A DNA stretch of 64,000 nucleotides from Pseudorhodobacter antarcticus (lineage in GTDB: Bacteria; Pseudomonadota; Alphaproteobacteria; Rhodobacterales; Rhodobacteraceae): the NCBI GenBank assembly GCA_945860375.1, contig CAMAQR010000011.1, positions 25,836 through 89,835 of the forward strand. The letters run 5' to 3'. The notes under the pieces were generated by a model that worked only from the letters and a program-made list of their open reading frames with translations, did no database searches and was not told the origin of the DNA. Below, piece after piece: positions 1 through 9,576 of the stretch. Numbering within the stretch: the stretch's first letter is position 1; each line of letters begins with the position of its first letter. Both the position numbers and the translations under genes were made by a program.

Positions 1-2
1 AG

Positions 3-233
3 CCGACGTTGATTCTGGTCGGTGAAAACGAAATCCTGCTGGACGATTCGCGGCGGTTGGCGGTACATTTGCGGGCTAAAGGCGCACGGGTTGATCTGCA
101 CATTGAGCCGGACGCGCCGCATGTCTACCCCTATCTGGCCCCCTATGTGCCAGAGGCGCGGCGGGCAATCCGGCAGATTGCGGCCTTTGTTCAGTCGGTT
201 AGCCCTTTGCCCCCACTGCCAACCGATAGCTGA
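3..233 (+). CDS. alpha/beta-hydrolase esterase, C-terminal fragment (cut by window edge)
   Basis: The open frame enters from the left edge and ends at TGA 231-233, giving 76 residues. The segment PTLILVGENEILLDDS followed about 30 residues later by APHVYPYL matches the end of HSL-type esterases: a strand carrying the catalytic acid (D in LLDDS) and a late histidine (PHVY). Such enzymes hydrolyse short acyl esters. The N-terminal half with the HGGG and GxSxG motifs lies outside the window, so the family is clear but the substrate is not. The last 35 bases overlap the 3' end of the convergent comM gene. Confidence 0.6.
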   Translation, partial: PTLILVGENEILLDDSRRLAVHLRAKGARVDLHIEPDAPHVYPYLAPYVPEARRAIRQIAAFVQSVSPLPPLPTDS

Positions 234-1713
234 CCGCCTCGGCGATATGGGGCAGGCGGACATCTGCCGCACCGTCCAGATCGGCAATGGTGCGGGCCAC
301 GCGCAGCACCCGGTGATACCCGCGCGCCGACAGACCGAACCGTTCAGCCACCCGGGCCAACAGCGCGCGGCCTTCGGCGTCCGGGGCGGCCACCTGCTCC
401 AGCAAGCTGCCCTCCATATCCGCGTTCACGCGCACCTTGTCGCGGCCCTGAAAGCGGGCGGTTTGCAGGTTGCGCGCAGCGGTCACGCGGGCGGCAACCG
501 TGGCCGAAGTGTCGCCATGGCTGGGCAGATCAAGGTCGGTATAGGCCACCGGCGGCACCTCGACCCGCAGATCGAAGCGGTCCATCAGAGGCCCGGAAAT
601 GCGGCCGAGGTAGTCTTCGCCGCACAAAGGCACCTTGGCACAGGCGCGGGCCGGGTCTGACATATAGCCGCATTTGCAGGGGTTTGCGGCGGCCACCAGC
701 AGGAACTGACAGGGATAGCGGATATGGGCATTGGCGCGGGCGACCATGATTTCGCCGGTTTCAATCGGCTGACGCAGGGTTTCCAGCACGGCGCGGGGGA
801 ATTCGGGGAATTCGTCCATGAAGAGAACACCGTTGTGGGCCAGTGAAATCTCGCCGGGTTTGGCCCCTTTGCCACCGCCCACGATTGCCGCCATCGACGC
901 GGTGTGATGCGGTTCGCGGAAAGGGCGGGCGCGGGAAATGCCGCCTTCTGAAAGCAGCCCCGCCAGCGAGTGAATCATTGAGGTTTCAAGGGCTTCCATG
1001 GCGGACAACGGCGGCAAAATGCCGGGCAAGCGGGCCGCCAGCATCGACTTTCCCGACCCCGGACTGCCCACCATCAGCACGTGATGCCGTCCGGCGGCCG
1101 CGATTTCCAGCGCGCGTTTGGCACGTTCCTGCCCTTTTACATCGCGGAAATCGCGGCTTTGGGGCGCGCGCGTCACCTCTCCGGCCTCGGCGGGGGTAAT
1201 GGGGGACTGGCCGGTGTAATGGCGCACCACCTCGTCCAGCGAATTGGCGGCCAGCACTTGGGTGGCGCCGACCCAAGCCGCCTCTGCCCCGCAGGCCTTG
1301 GGGCACAGCAAGGACCGATCCGCCTCGGCGGCGGCCATCGCGGCGGGAAGCGCGCCGATCACCGGAATCAGACGGCCGTCAAGCGACAACTCTCCCAGCG
1401 CGACCGTCGCCTCCACCTCATCTTTGGGGATGATGTCCAGCGCCGCCAGCAGGGCCAAAGTGATCGGCAGGTCGAAATGCGAGCCTTCCTTGGGCAGATC
1501 GGCGGGCGACAAGTTGACCGTGATGCGCTTTGACGGCAGCGCGATCGACATCGCGGCCATAGCGGCGCGCACACGTTCGCGGGCCTCTGACACCGCCTTG
1601 TCGGGCAGGCCGACGATGCCGAAATAGGGCATGCCGGGGGCTATGGCGCATTGCACTTCGACAATCCGCGCCTCGACCCCCTCAAAGGCGACTGTGTAGG
1701 CCCGTGCGACCAT
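199..1713 (-). CDS. comM: ComM/YifB-family Mg-chelatase-like AAA+ ATPase
   Basis: The 504-residue product has the full family layout: an N-terminal Lon-protease-like ChlI domain (about 1-170), a linker, an AAA+ module with Walker A GSPGSGKS at 216-223 and Walker B-type FMDEFPEF, and a C-terminal region with a cysteine cluster (NPCKCGYM, CAKVPLC) before DRFDL. ComM is a hexameric helicase that promotes branch migration of integrated DNA in natural transformation. Family members are widespread even where competence is unproven. The start is the ATG at 1713. It is apparently monocistronic and convergent with the esterase fragment. Confidence 0.93.
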   Translation of the reverse strand: MVARAYTVAFEGVEARIVEVQCAIAPGMPYFGIVGLPDKAVSEARERVRAAMAAMSIALPSKRITVNLSPADLPKEGSHFDLPITLALLAALDIIPKDEVEATVALGELSLDGRLIPVIGALPAAMAAAEADRSLLCPKACGAEAAWVGATQVLAANSLDEVVRHYTGQSPITPAEAGEVTRAPQSRDFRDVKGQERAKRALEIAAAGRHHVLMVGSPGSGKSMLAARLPGILPPLSAMEALETSMIHSLAGLLSEGGISRARPFREPHHTASMAAIVGGGKGAKPGEISLAHNGVLFMDEFPEFPRAVLETLRQPIETGEIMVARANAHIRYPCQFLLVAAANPCKCGYMSDPARACAKVPLCGEDYLGRISGPLMDRFDLRVEVPPVAYTDLDLPSHGDTSATVAARVTAARNLQTARFQGRDKVRVNADMEGSLLEQVAAPDAEGRALLARVAERFGLSARGYHRVLRVARTIADLDGAADVRLPHIAEAVSYRLAVGAKG

Positions 1714-1768
1714 TGCGCCCCCTCCGGTTTGGTTAACGGCTAGGGCGCAATGGTTTAGGAAAGGTAAA

Positions 1769-2650
1769 TTATGCCTGATAAATCGTCATGAATTTTGGCC
1801 AAGCCTGCGGGTCCGCGACAGTTTTGTCGCGGCAGAAGGCGTTGCAAAAGCCAAAGCGCCGACCCTCCAGTTCCAGAACATGGGTGACGGGCATGCCGGA
1901 ATAGGGGCAGGCGGGGTTTTCGGAAGCGGTGCCATCGGCCGCGCGGGCAGCCAAGGGCTTGGGGCCCGGCCAGACCCGCGTGGGATAATCGCGGCGGTAA
2001 TAATCCTGATCCGGCCCGTCGGCATGGCCCATCGCGCGCCACTGCCGGAACGACGGATGCGCCAGATGCGCCTGCACATAGGCCATCGCTGCCGCGCCTA
2101 CGGGCAGGTTGTAGCCTGCGATCCGCGCGGCGACCGGGGCAAAGAACGCATCGGCGGCGGAATAATGACCGCAAAGCCAGAGGGTTGACCCGGTTTCACG
2201 TTACGCCCAAGCCCAGATGGTTTCCAGCCGTGCCAGATCAGCCAGCACCTGCGGCCCCGGCGCGCATTCCGTGTAGCTGACGCGCAGGTTCATCGGGCAA
2301 TGGTTGCGCAGCGCGCCAAAGCCCGCGTGCATCTCGGCGGCCAACACCCGGGCAATCGCACGGGCCTTGGCATCCACAGGCCAAATCCCGGCATCGGGGT
2401 GGCGCGCGGCCAGTTCTTCGGCAATCGCGATGGTTTCGGGCACCACGACACCGTCGGGCGTTCGCATGGTGGGGGCGGTCCTGCCCGGAAAGAAGTCCTT
2501 CAGAAGAGTGGGCAATTCGTCGGTGTAAAGCCGGGCGAAGCGGGTGTTCACCGCGATGCCAAAAGCATCAAACAACAGCCAGCCGCGCAGTGACCAACTG
2601 GAATACGCGCGGTCACCGATTACAAGATCATAGGTCATCACAGGCTCCAT
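1769..2650 (-). pseudogene. glutathione S-transferase family gene with in-frame TAA and Cys-rich C-terminal extension
   Basis: Residues 1-149 (start 2650, or the Met at 2638) form an N-terminal thioredoxin-fold GST domain (YDLVIGDRAYSSWSLRGWLL) and part of the helical domain. TAA at 2201-2203 interrupts the frame after IWAWA. The same frame continues with RETGSTLWLCGHYSAADAF, the expected rest of the helical GST domain, and runs to 1769. No shift is needed, so a single nonsense codon separates the halves. The tail adds a short module with CPYSGMP and FCNAFCRDK, resembling a small metal- or haem-binding YHS-like fold. It may be a real pseudogene, a recent nonsense mutation or a sequencing error. 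Confidence 0.75.
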
Positions 2651-2774
2651 GCTTTATTCCTGCAGGTTAGATGCAAATAACCCATTCAGAAAAGCCGTGA
2701 TTTGTGCGCGCGTGCATAAAGGAAAGTGATCGAAAGGATAAATGCTAAACCTGAAGGAAATCTTTACGCTCCGG

Positions 2775-2804
2775 TGATCTGCCCGGGCCTTGGCCGCGTA
2801 TCAA
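2775..2804 (+). promoter_or_regulatory. candidate RpoE-type promoter of rpoHII
   Basis: TGATCT (2775-2780) is followed after exactly 18 bases by TATCAA (2799-2804). The element resembles the TGATCC-N18-TAAGA/TATAAT promoters used by the singlet-oxygen sigma factor RpoE in Rhodobacter, where rpoHII is a direct target. The predicted transcript would start just upstream of the ATG at 2839, which would exclude the longer GTG start at 2818. This is inferred from spacing and sequence only. Confidence 0.35.
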
Positions 2805-2838
2805 TTATACTAGGCAAATGGTCGATCTGGGGGATGCC

Positions 2839-3717
2839 ATGGCGTTTGACGGAGATACGGACAAAACCCTTTCGCGGCAGGCCCGAGCGGCCGAATTGTT
2901 GGACGCAGAAACCGAATTGCGGCTTGCCTATGCGTGGCGCGACCAGCGGGACGAGGCAGCGCTGCACCGGTTGATCACGGCCTATATGCGGCTGGCGATT
3001 TCGATGGCGTCAAAATTCCGCCGTTACAATGCGCCGATGAATGACCTGATTCAAGAGGCGTCCTTGGGTTTGATGAAGGCCGCCGAAAAGTTTGATCCAG
3101 ACCGCGGCGTTCGGTTTTCGACCTATGCCGTCTGGTGGATCAAGGCCAGCATTCAAGACTATGTGATGCGCAACTGGTCCATGGTGCGCACCGGGTCGAC
3201 CTCGGCGCAGAAGGCCTTGTTTTTCAACCTGAAACGCGTTCAGGCCAAGATGGAGCGCGAGGCTGCGGCGATGGGAGAGCGGCTGGACCAACACCAGCTG
3301 CGCGAAAAAGTGGCCCATGAAATCGGCGTGTCCTTGGCGGATGTGGAGATGATGGAGGGGCGGTTGTCGGGGTCTGACTCGTCCCTGAACGCCACGCAGG
3401 CCAGTGACGAAGACGGCCGCGAATGGATCGACGCGCTGGAAGATGACCGCCCGCAGGCAGCGGATTACGTCGAAGCCAGTCACGACCGGGCGCAGTTGCG
3501 CGGCTGGCTGGCGCATGCCTTGGGCCAGTTGAATGCCCGCGAACGCTACATCGTGCTGGAGCGGCGCCTGCAGGAAACCCCGCGGACTCTGGAGTCTTTG
3601 GGCGTGGAAATGGGGCTGTCGAAGGAACGTATCCGCCAGTTGGAAGCCGCCGCCTATGCCAAACTGCGCCGCACGCTTGAGGCGCAGTCGCCAGAGTTGC
3701 ATCACTTTCTGGCATGA
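2839..3717 (+). CDS. rpoH2: RNA polymerase sigma factor RpoH, RpoHII type
   Basis: The 292-residue sigma-70 family protein has the RpoH signatures: region 2 with LIQEASLGLMKAAEKFDP and FSTYAVWWIKASIQDYVMRNWS, the RpoH-box-like segment STSAQKALFFNLKR, and region 4 with helix-turn-helix TLESLGVEMGLSKERIRQLE. The residue pattern is closer to Rhodobacter RpoHII (photo-oxidative stress) than to RpoHI. The ATG at 2839 (MAFDGDT) is preferred because it follows a GGGGGA-type ribosome site. The upstream GTG at 2818 would place that site inside the gene. It overlaps the next gene by ATGA, suggesting coupled expression. Confidence 0.92.
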   Translation: MAFDGDTDKTLSRQARAAELLDAETELRLAYAWRDQRDEAALHRLITAYMRLAISMASKFRRYNAPMNDLIQEASLGLMKAAEKFDPDRGVRFSTYAVWWIKASIQDYVMRNWSMVRTGSTSAQKALFFNLKRVQAKMEREAAAMGERLDQHQLREKVAHEIGVSLADVEMMEGRLSGSDSSLNATQASDEDGREWIDALEDDRPQAADYVEASHDRAQLRGWLAHALGQLNARERYIVLERRLQETPRTLESLGVEMGLSKERIRQLEAAAYAKLRRTLEAQSPELHHFLA

Positions 3718-4514
3718 AGAGATACATTCTGGCGGCCCTGCTGTTTGCGCTGCCCGTTGGGGCATGGCCGATTGCAACCGATGATCTGACCACCTTGCCC
3801 GCCGCCGATGTTGTGGTTCTGGGCGAGGTGCATGACAACCCGGACCATCACGCCAACCAAACCCGCGCCGTCCGGGCGATTGCGCCCAGCGCCTTGGTGT
3901 TTGAAATGCTGACGCCGGACCAAGCGGCGCGGATGCCACAGGACCGCAGCGATTCGGATGAACTGGCAAAAGCGTTGCAATGGGACGCGGCGGGATGGCC
4001 GGATTTTGCCCTCTATCATCCGATCTTCCTCGCCTCGCCCGATGCCCGCATCTATGGCGCAAATGTCCCGCGCAAGGCGTTGCGTGCCGCCATGGCTCTG
4101 GGCGCAACGGTGGGGTTTGGGCCGGACGCCGCCCGCTATGGCCTTGATAAGGCGCTGCTTCCCAAGGATCAGGCTGCGCGGGAGGCAGAGCAGGCCGAGG
4201 CGCATTGCGGTGCGCTGCCGCCCGAGATGCTGCCCGGAATGGTGCAGGCACAGCGCCTGCGCGACGCCGCCTTGGCCCGCGCGACCGAAACTGCACTGCG
4301 CGAAACCGGCGGCCCGGTGGTGGTGATCACTGGCACCGGTCATGCGCGCCGTGACACTGGCTTGCCTGCCGTTTTGGCGCTGGCCGACCCGACCTTGCGG
4401 CTGCTGTCGGTGGGGCAGTTGGAGTCTGATCCCGGCCCCGATGCGCCCTTTGATCTGTGGCTGGTCACCCCGCCCACCCCGCGCCCGGACCCCTGTCTGG
4501 CCTTTGGCGGCTAG
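3714..4514 (+). CDS. ChaN-family (haem-binding Tiki-fold) protein, exported
   Basis: The 266-residue product starts with a signal peptide (KRYILAALLFALPVGAWP). VVVLGEVHDNPDHHANQ near residue 35 and VVVITGTGHARRDTGLPAVL near 207 are the two conserved blocks of the ChaN/haem-binding-uptake family (E/H and GTGH). ChaN proteins bind haem pairs and are linked to iron acquisition. No lipobox cysteine is present, so it is probably periplasmic rather than a lipoprotein. The start codon overlaps the rpoHII stop (ATGA), so it is probably co-induced with that sigma factor. The exact role is unknown. Confidence 0.8.
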   Translation: MKRYILAALLFALPVGAWPIATDDLTTLPAADVVVLGEVHDNPDHHANQTRAVRAIAPSALVFEMLTPDQAARMPQDRSDSDELAKALQWDAAGWPDFALYHPIFLASPDARIYGANVPRKALRAAMALGATVGFGPDAARYGLDKALLPKDQAAREAEQAEAHCGALPPEMLPGMVQAQRLRDAALARATETALRETGGPVVVITGTGHARRDTGLPAVLALADPTLRLLSVGQLESDPGPDAPFDLWLVTPPTPRPDPCLAFGG

Positions 4515-4575
4515 GGTTGTTGCCAAAGCAAGCGCGCGCCCGTACATCTGGGGCAGCCCAAACCGGAGCAGGCCA

Positions 4576-5775
4576 ATGCTGACCGACAAGCGCATCCTTC
4601 TGATCATCTGCGGCGGCATCGCGGCTTACAAATCCTTGTTGCTGATCAGATTGTTACGCACTGCAGGGGCGGCGGTGACGCCCGTGTTGACCAAGGCCGG
4701 GGCCGAGTTTGTGACACCTTTGTCGGTGTCGGCCTTGGCCGGGGAAAAGGTGTATTCGGCGCTGTTTGATCTGACGGATGAGGCCGAAATGGGCCATATC
4801 CAACTGTCGCGGGTGGCCGATCTGATCGTGGTGGCCCCGGCGACAGCCGACCTGATGGCCAAGATGGCGGGGGGGCGGGCGGATGATCTGGCATCGACCC
4901 TGCTGCTGGCGACCGACGCGCCAGTGTTGCTGGCGCCTGCGATGAACGTGCGGATGTGGGAGCACGCGGCGACCCAGCGCAATCTGGCGCAGGTGCTGGC
5001 CGATGGGGTCAAAGTGGTTGGCCCGAACGCGGGCGAAATGGCTTGCGGCGAGTATGGGCCGGGGCGGATGGCAGAGCCGGACCAGATTCTTGCGGCGATC
5101 AAGGCGGCGCTGATTGCGGGGCCATTGATGGGCAAGCATGTGGTTGTGACCTCGGGGCCAACCCACGAACCCATTGATCCGGTTCGGTATATTGCCAACA
5201 GGTCTTCGGGCGCGCAGGGAACGGCGATTGCGGTGGCGCTGCGTGATCTGGGGGCCAACGTGACGTTTGTGACCGGCCCCGCAACCGTGCCCGCGCCCGC
5301 CGGTGTGCGGGTGGTGCGCGTCGAGACCGCGTTGCAGATGCAGGCGGCGGTCGAGGCGGCGTTGCCCGCCGATGTGGCGGTGATGGCGGCGGCGGTGGCC
5401 GATTGGCGGGTGGCCAACGCGGGCGATCACAAGTTGAAAAAGCAGGCGGGAGGCCAGACCCCGGCGCTGGAATTCACGGAAAATCCTGACATTCTGGCTG
5501 CTGTGTCAAAAGGCGCGATGCGGCCCGCTTTGGTGGTCGGTTTTGCGGCCGAGACGGAGAATGTGGTGGGGTATGCAACCGCGAAACGGCTGCGCAAAGG
5601 CTGTGACTGGATCGTGGCGAACGATGTTTCTCCGGCAACGGGGATCATGGGCGGGACGGAAAACGCGGTGACATTGATCAGTGACGCCGGTGCCGAAAGC
5701 TGGCCCCGGATGGGCAAAGACGAGGTGGCGCGCAAGCTGGCGCTGCGGATCGCGGCGGCGCTGCTTGGGTCTTGA
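4576..5775 (+). CDS. coaBC: bifunctional phosphopantothenoylcysteine decarboxylase/phosphopantothenate-cysteine ligase
   Basis: The 399-residue CoaBC carries out two steps of coenzyme A synthesis. The N-terminal flavoprotein half (1-185) has GGIAAYKSLLLIRLL and the catalytic block APAMNVRMWEH with PNAGEMACGEYGPGRM. The C-terminal ligase half has VVTSGPTHEPIDPVRYIANRSSG and a late block KLKKQAG/LEFTENPDIL. The ATG at 4576 (MLTDKRILLI) follows a GGAGCAGG ribosome site. An upstream in-frame extension to 4342 would overlap the ChaN-like gene and is not family-like. dut lies 89 bases downstream on the same strand. Confidence 0.95.
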   Translation: MLTDKRILLIICGGIAAYKSLLLIRLLRTAGAAVTPVLTKAGAEFVTPLSVSALAGEKVYSALFDLTDEAEMGHIQLSRVADLIVVAPATADLMAKMAGGRADDLASTLLLATDAPVLLAPAMNVRMWEHAATQRNLAQVLADGVKVVGPNAGEMACGEYGPGRMAEPDQILAAIKAALIAGPLMGKHVVVTSGPTHEPIDPVRYIANRSSGAQGTAIAVALRDLGANVTFVTGPATVPAPAGVRVVRVETALQMQAAVEAALPADVAVMAAAVADWRVANAGDHKLKKQAGGQTPALEFTENPDILAAVSKGAMRPALVVGFAAETENVVGYATAKRLRKGCDWIVANDVSPATGIMGGTENAVTLISDAGAESWPRMGKDEVARKLALRIAAALLGS

Positions 5776-5864
5776 TCTGTTATCAAAGCTTTGGCGGCTG
5801 ATTCTGTTCAAGCTGTGGTGTTGAAACTGCCTTTAGCCTGAATATTTGCACATAGAGGGTGAAC

Positions 5865-6332
5865 ATGACGTTAAACGTGCGGGTGATGTGGGAGGATTGG
5901 GCGGATCGCGCGATCCCGCTGCCGGCCTATCAAACGGCAGGGGCTGCGGGGGCGGACCTTTGTGCCAATCTGTTGCCAGAGGATCGCGACACCGGATTCA
6001 CGCTGGACCCGATGCACCGCGCCATTGTTCCGACTGGACTTCGGGTAGAGATTCCCGTGGGTTACGAAATGCAGATCCGGCCCCGGTCAGGTCTGGCCGT
6101 CAAATTTGGCATCAGCTTGCCCAACACTCCGGGCACCATCGACAGCGACTATCGTGGGCCTTTGGGGGTGGCCTTGGTCAACCTTGGGGCAGAGCCTTAC
6201 ACCATTCACCATGGCGACCGCATTGCACAATGCGTTGTGGCCCCGGTGCTGCAAGTGGTGTTTGAAGTGGTTGATATGCTTGCGGAAACCGACCGTGGTG
6301 CGGGCGGCTTTGGATCGACGGGGCGCGGATGA
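5865..6332 (+). CDS. dut: dUTP diphosphatase
   Basis: The 155-residue trimeric dUTPase converts dUTP to dUMP. All five family motifs are visible: GAAGADL (1), [12 protein letters not shown] (2), [17 protein letters not shown] (3), [11 protein letters not shown] (4), and the C-terminal [10 protein letters not shown] (5). The ATG at 5865 sits five bases after GAGGG. The GTG at 5859 would overlap that ribosome site. It overlaps the following gene by ATGA, and the order coaBC-dut is common in alphaproteobacteria. Confidence 0.96.
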   Translation: MTLNVRVMWEDWADRAIPLPAYQTAGAAGADLCANLLPEDRDTGFTLDPMHRAIVPTGLRVEIPVGYEMQIRPRSGLAVKFGISLPNTPGTIDSDYRGPLGVALVNLGAEPYTIHHGDRIAQCVVAPVLQVVFEVVDMLAETDRGAGGFGSTGRG

Positions 6333-7363
6333 CGCTGGTTTTTGGCTTGGCGATGGCGCTCTGGGGCCTGGGCTGGGCGATGGGCACGCCGGTGCGGCTG
6401 CGGTGGGGGATGATCGCGGCGCTGTGGTTTGCGGTGGTTTTGGGCTCATGGCTGTTGCCGCAAGGGCATGGTTTGCGGGCCTCTTTGGGCGGTGATGCGC
6501 GCGGATGGCTGGTTTTGGGCGGCCTTGTGGTGCTGGGTTTGGGCTATCGCTGGGGGTTGGGGCGATTGAAGGCTCAACAGGTGGTGGTCGAGCCCGCAAA
6601 CCCGGCCGCATTCCGGGCGGCGGAACTGGACCGGTACGCCCGCCACATCATGCTGCGCGAGATTGGCGGGCCGGGGCAACGACGGTTGAAAGACGCGCGG
6701 GTTTTGGTGGTGGGAGCGGGCGGTTTGGGATCGCCTGCGCTCTTGTATCTGGCGGCGGCGGGAGTGGGCACGATTGGGGTGATCGACGATGATACTGTCG
6801 ATGCCAGCAACTTGCAGCGTCAAATTATCCATACAGATCAGCGTATTGGGATGGACAAGGTGCAGTCGGCAGCGATCGCGATGCGGGCGTTGAACCCGTT
6901 TGTCACGGTGCGGCCTTACAAACGGCGGCTGACGGCCGACATCGCGGCAGAGTTGTTGGCCGATTATGATCTGGTTCTGGATGGTTGCGACAATTTTGAC
7001 ACCCGTTATCTGGTCAACCGGGCCTGCGTGGCCGCGGGCAAGCCGCTGATTTCGGGGGCGATCACGCAGTGGGAGGGGCAGCTGTCTTTGTTCCATCCGG
7101 CGCAGGGAAGCCCCTGTTATGAATGCATTTTTCCGGTGAGGCCCGCACCTGGAATGGTGCCGTCTTGCGCCGAGGCGGGCGTGGCGGCCCCCTTGCCGGG
7201 AGTGATAGGCGCGCTGATGGCGACAGAGGCGGTCAAGCACATCACCGGCGCGGGGGAGACATTGCGGGGCCGTTTGATGATCCACGACGCGCTTTATGCA
7301 GAGGTGCGGGTGATTGGGCTGAAGCCACGGCCGGGTTGCCCGGTTTGCGGTTCAAGTCACTGA
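6329..7363 (+). CDS. ThiF/MoeB/HesA-family adenylyltransferase with N-terminal membrane domain
   Basis: Residues 1-80 are hydrophobic, with about three membrane spans ([49 protein letters not shown]). Residues 95-344 form a complete E1-like domain: [34 protein letters not shown] (ATP loop), [25 protein letters not shown], and zinc cysteines CYEC and CPVCG. Soluble relatives adenylate the C-terminal glycine of MoaD, ThiS or CysO-type sulfur carriers. No ubiquitin-like partner is adjacent. The membrane anchor is unusual for the textbook family. Translation is probably coupled to dut by the 4-base overlap. Confidence 0.85.
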   Translation: MTLVFGLAMALWGLGWAMGTPVRLRWGMIAALWFAVVLGSWLLPQGHGLRASLGGDARGWLVLGGLVVLGLGYRWGLGRLKAQQVVVEPANPAAFRAAELDRYARHIMLREIGGPGQRRLKDARVLVVGAGGLGSPALLYLAAAGVGTIGVIDDDTVDASNLQRQIIHTDQRIGMDKVQSAAIAMRALNPFVTVRPYKRRLTADIAAELLADYDLVLDGCDNFDTRYLVNRACVAAGKPLISGAITQWEGQLSLFHPAQGSPCYECIFPVRPAPGMVPSCAEAGVAAPLPGVIGALMATEAVKHITGAGETLRGRLMIHDALYAEVRVIGLKPRPGCPVCGSSH

Positions 7364-7824
7364 GAACGCTTTGGTAATCTGGCCTTTTGGTTGGATTTTG
7401 GCGTATTTTCTGCGTCTGTTTCGCGTGATCTCTCCGTCCTTTTTGCGTCCCTCCGCTGCGGTCGCAAGGGTTCGTTAACATTCCCGTGCGACTCTGTGTT
7501 TGGCCCTTTGGTCTTGTGTGGCCGCGAACGGGGAGGGGCGGCATGTTGAAAGCTGTGACTTGGCTGGGTGTCAGGTTGGGCGCGGCCTTTGGCCGCCTTG
7601 TGGTCGGCCTGATCCTGCCTGCGGTTTTTGCGGGCAGGATGATGGCGCGGGGCCAGACCGGGCCGCCGATTTTTGGCCCTTTTTCCCTTGGCGCCACGGG
7701 CCATTCGAACAACGCCTTCCAAAAGCCGGGTGCGGTCAGCAGGACGGTGGACGCGGGCAGTCGGACCTTGTCGGGCGTGCGGATGATCGGGGCGCGGTGG
7801 GTTTTGGGCACCGCGCCCAAAAGG
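7364..7824. other. 461-bp gap without a supported gene
   Basis: The gap lies between two converging genes. An open frame from ATG 7543 has a good GGAGGGG site and a hydrophobic start (LGVRLGAAFGRLVVGLILPAVFAG), but it runs 165 bases antisense into the dioxygenase gene and resembles no known family. It may be a small membrane protein or chance. Several imperfect G/C hairpins are present (for example around 7617-7640), but none has a convincing terminator T-run. Confidence 0.4.
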
Positions 7825-8619
7825 TCAACCGATCCGGTAGCTGGAGGCGGTGATGCCGCCAAAGACCGATTCGTCGTGATAAACCATGGTGGCGGGTTCG
7901 TCCTCGGCAGCACCCAAGGCCGCGAACAGCGGCACAAGATGGTCTTCTTGCGGGTGGCAGATGCGGGCGGAAGGGGCTTTGTCCCATGACATCAGCGCCT
8001 TGGTGCGGTCGGGTCCGGTCATCGCCATAACCTCGGCCAACCACGCATCAAAGGCGGCAGAGGGGGCTTTGCCTGCCGGGCCAAACAGGCGCAGGTTGTG
8101 GTAGGACAGGCCGGAGCCAACGATCAGCACACCCTCATCCCGCAGGGGGGCCAAGGCGCGACCCATGGCGAAATGGGCGGCGGGGTCGTAGCCCTGTTGC
8201 AGTGACACCTGATATAGAGGCATCGCGGCGTCGGGATACATCACATAGGCGGGCGCGAAGGTGCCGTGGTCAAAACCGCGCTTGGGGTCCAGATGGCTGG
8301 GCAGACCCGCGTCGCGCAGCAGATCGGCGGTGCGGGCAGCCAGTTCCGGCGCGCCGGGGGCTGGATATTGGATCTGATAGGTTTCGGGCGGGAAGCCGCC
8401 GTAATCATAAACCATGCCGGGGGCGGGTGAGGACATCACCGCGAAATCGGTTTCTTCCCAATGACCCGAGATCATCAGGATGGCCTTGGGTGGTTCCGGC
8501 AATTCCTGCGGCATATGGGCCAACGAGGTTTCCAAACTGGCCAGCATTTGCCGCATATTGGCCAGCCAAGGCCAAGGACCGCCGCCGTGGCTGATGAAAT
8601 AGGTGGGTTGTCTGGCCAT
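7825..8619 (-). CDS. DODA-type extradiol ring-opening dioxygenase (class III, YgiD-like)
   Basis: The 264-residue protein has the class III extradiol dioxygenase/DODA landmarks: [10 protein letters not shown] near residue 9 (metal His), ISGHWEE near 49 (metal His), [16 protein letters not shown] near 113, and VGSGLSYHN near 165. Relatives are zinc- or iron-dependent 4,5-DOPA or catechol-type dioxygenases, and many bacterial members have unknown substrates. The start at 8619 follows GGAGGCTTCG; longer in-frame starts lack this site. It stands alone, convergent with the ThiF-like gene and divergent from the amino-acid transporter. Confidence 0.88.
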   Translation of the reverse strand: MARQPTYFISHGGGPWPWLANMRQMLASLETSLAHMPQELPEPPKAILMISGHWEETDFAVMSSPAPGMVYDYGGFPPETYQIQYPAPGAPELAARTADLLRDAGLPSHLDPKRGFDHGTFAPAYVMYPDAAMPLYQVSLQQGYDPAAHFAMGRALAPLRDEGVLIVGSGLSYHNLRLFGPAGKAPSAAFDAWLAEVMAMTGPDRTKALMSWDKAPSARICHPQEDHLVPLFAALGAAEDEPATMVYHDESVFGGITASSYRIG

Positions 8620-8784
8620 CGAAGCCTCCTGCTTGTTGCACAAAACATGCGCTTTGGCGGCGGGGCGCGCAATTGGCTGCAAATGGCGCGGCTTTGTGCG
8701 GTGGTGCACAGAAGCGTCCCCCCTTGCCCCCGCTTGCGGGACGGTTCAAACTTGCGTATCCAATTCTTAACTGGGAGTTCACAC

Positions 8785-9570
8785 ATGAAGATTGCTGCCG
8801 CCCTTGCGGGCCTTGCCCTTGTTGTTTCGACCGCTGCTTTTGCCCAAGGTTTGCCCGATCTGGCGGGCAAGGAAATCGTGATCGTCACCGAGAACGCCTA
8901 TCCGCCGTTGCAGTTCACCGACACTTCGGGCGCGGCTGTGGGTTGGGAATATGACGCGGTGGCCGAGATTGCCAAGCGGTTGAATCTGGTGGTGAAATAC
9001 GAAAACACCTCTTGGGACGCGATGATCCCGGCGGTGTCGGAAGGCCAGTTTGACATGGGCATGACCGGCATCACCATCAAGGATGACCGTAAGGAAAAGG
9101 TAGATTTTTCAGAGCCTTACATGCGGTCAGAAATGCTGATGATCGTGCGCGGCGACGAGACGCGGTTCACCGATGCGGCGTCTTTCGCGGCCATCCCCGA
9201 GCTGTTGGTTTCGGCGCAGCCCGGCACCTCGCCCTTCTACGCGGCGATTTACAACATTCTGGACGGCAACGAGGAAAACGCCCGGGTGATCAAGTTTGAA
9301 ACCTTTGGTGCGGGGCTTGAGGCCTTGAAGACCGGCGATGTCGACCTGACTCTGTCGGATTCCACTGCGGCGAATGGCTACGTTGTGGCGTCAAACGGCG
9401 CGCTGAAGATCATCGGTGCGCCGCTGGCGTCCGAGGATTTCGGCTTCATCTTCCCGAAGGGGTCGGAGTTTGTGGCCCCGATCAACGCGGCGATTGCGGC
9501 GATGAAGGCCGATGGCAGCATGGACGCGCTGAACCAGAAATGGTTCGTCGACTACAAGATGGGCGAATGA
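8785..9570 (+). CDS. amino-acid ABC transporter substrate-binding protein
   Basis: The 261-residue protein has a signal peptide ([21 protein letters not shown]) and a family-3 periplasmic binding fold: [57 protein letters not shown], and AINAAI/NQKWF at the end. The family binds polar or basic amino acids, but the specific ligand cannot be read. The ATG at 8785 follows GGGAG. The permease gene follows after 36 bases that contain a terminator-like hairpin, which would favour high binding-protein expression. No ATPase gene is present. Confidence 0.9.
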   Translation: MKIAAALAGLALVVSTAAFAQGLPDLAGKEIVIVTENAYPPLQFTDTSGAAVGWEYDAVAEIAKRLNLVVKYENTSWDAMIPAVSEGQFDMGMTGITIKDDRKEKVDFSEPYMRSEMLMIVRGDETRFTDAASFAAIPELLVSAQPGTSPFYAAIYNILDGNEENARVIKFETFGAGLEALKTGDVDLTLSDSTAANGYVVASNGALKIIGAPLASEDFGFIFPKGSEFVAPINAAIAAMKADGSMDALNQKWFVDYKMGE

Positions 9571-9576
9571 GCCTTT

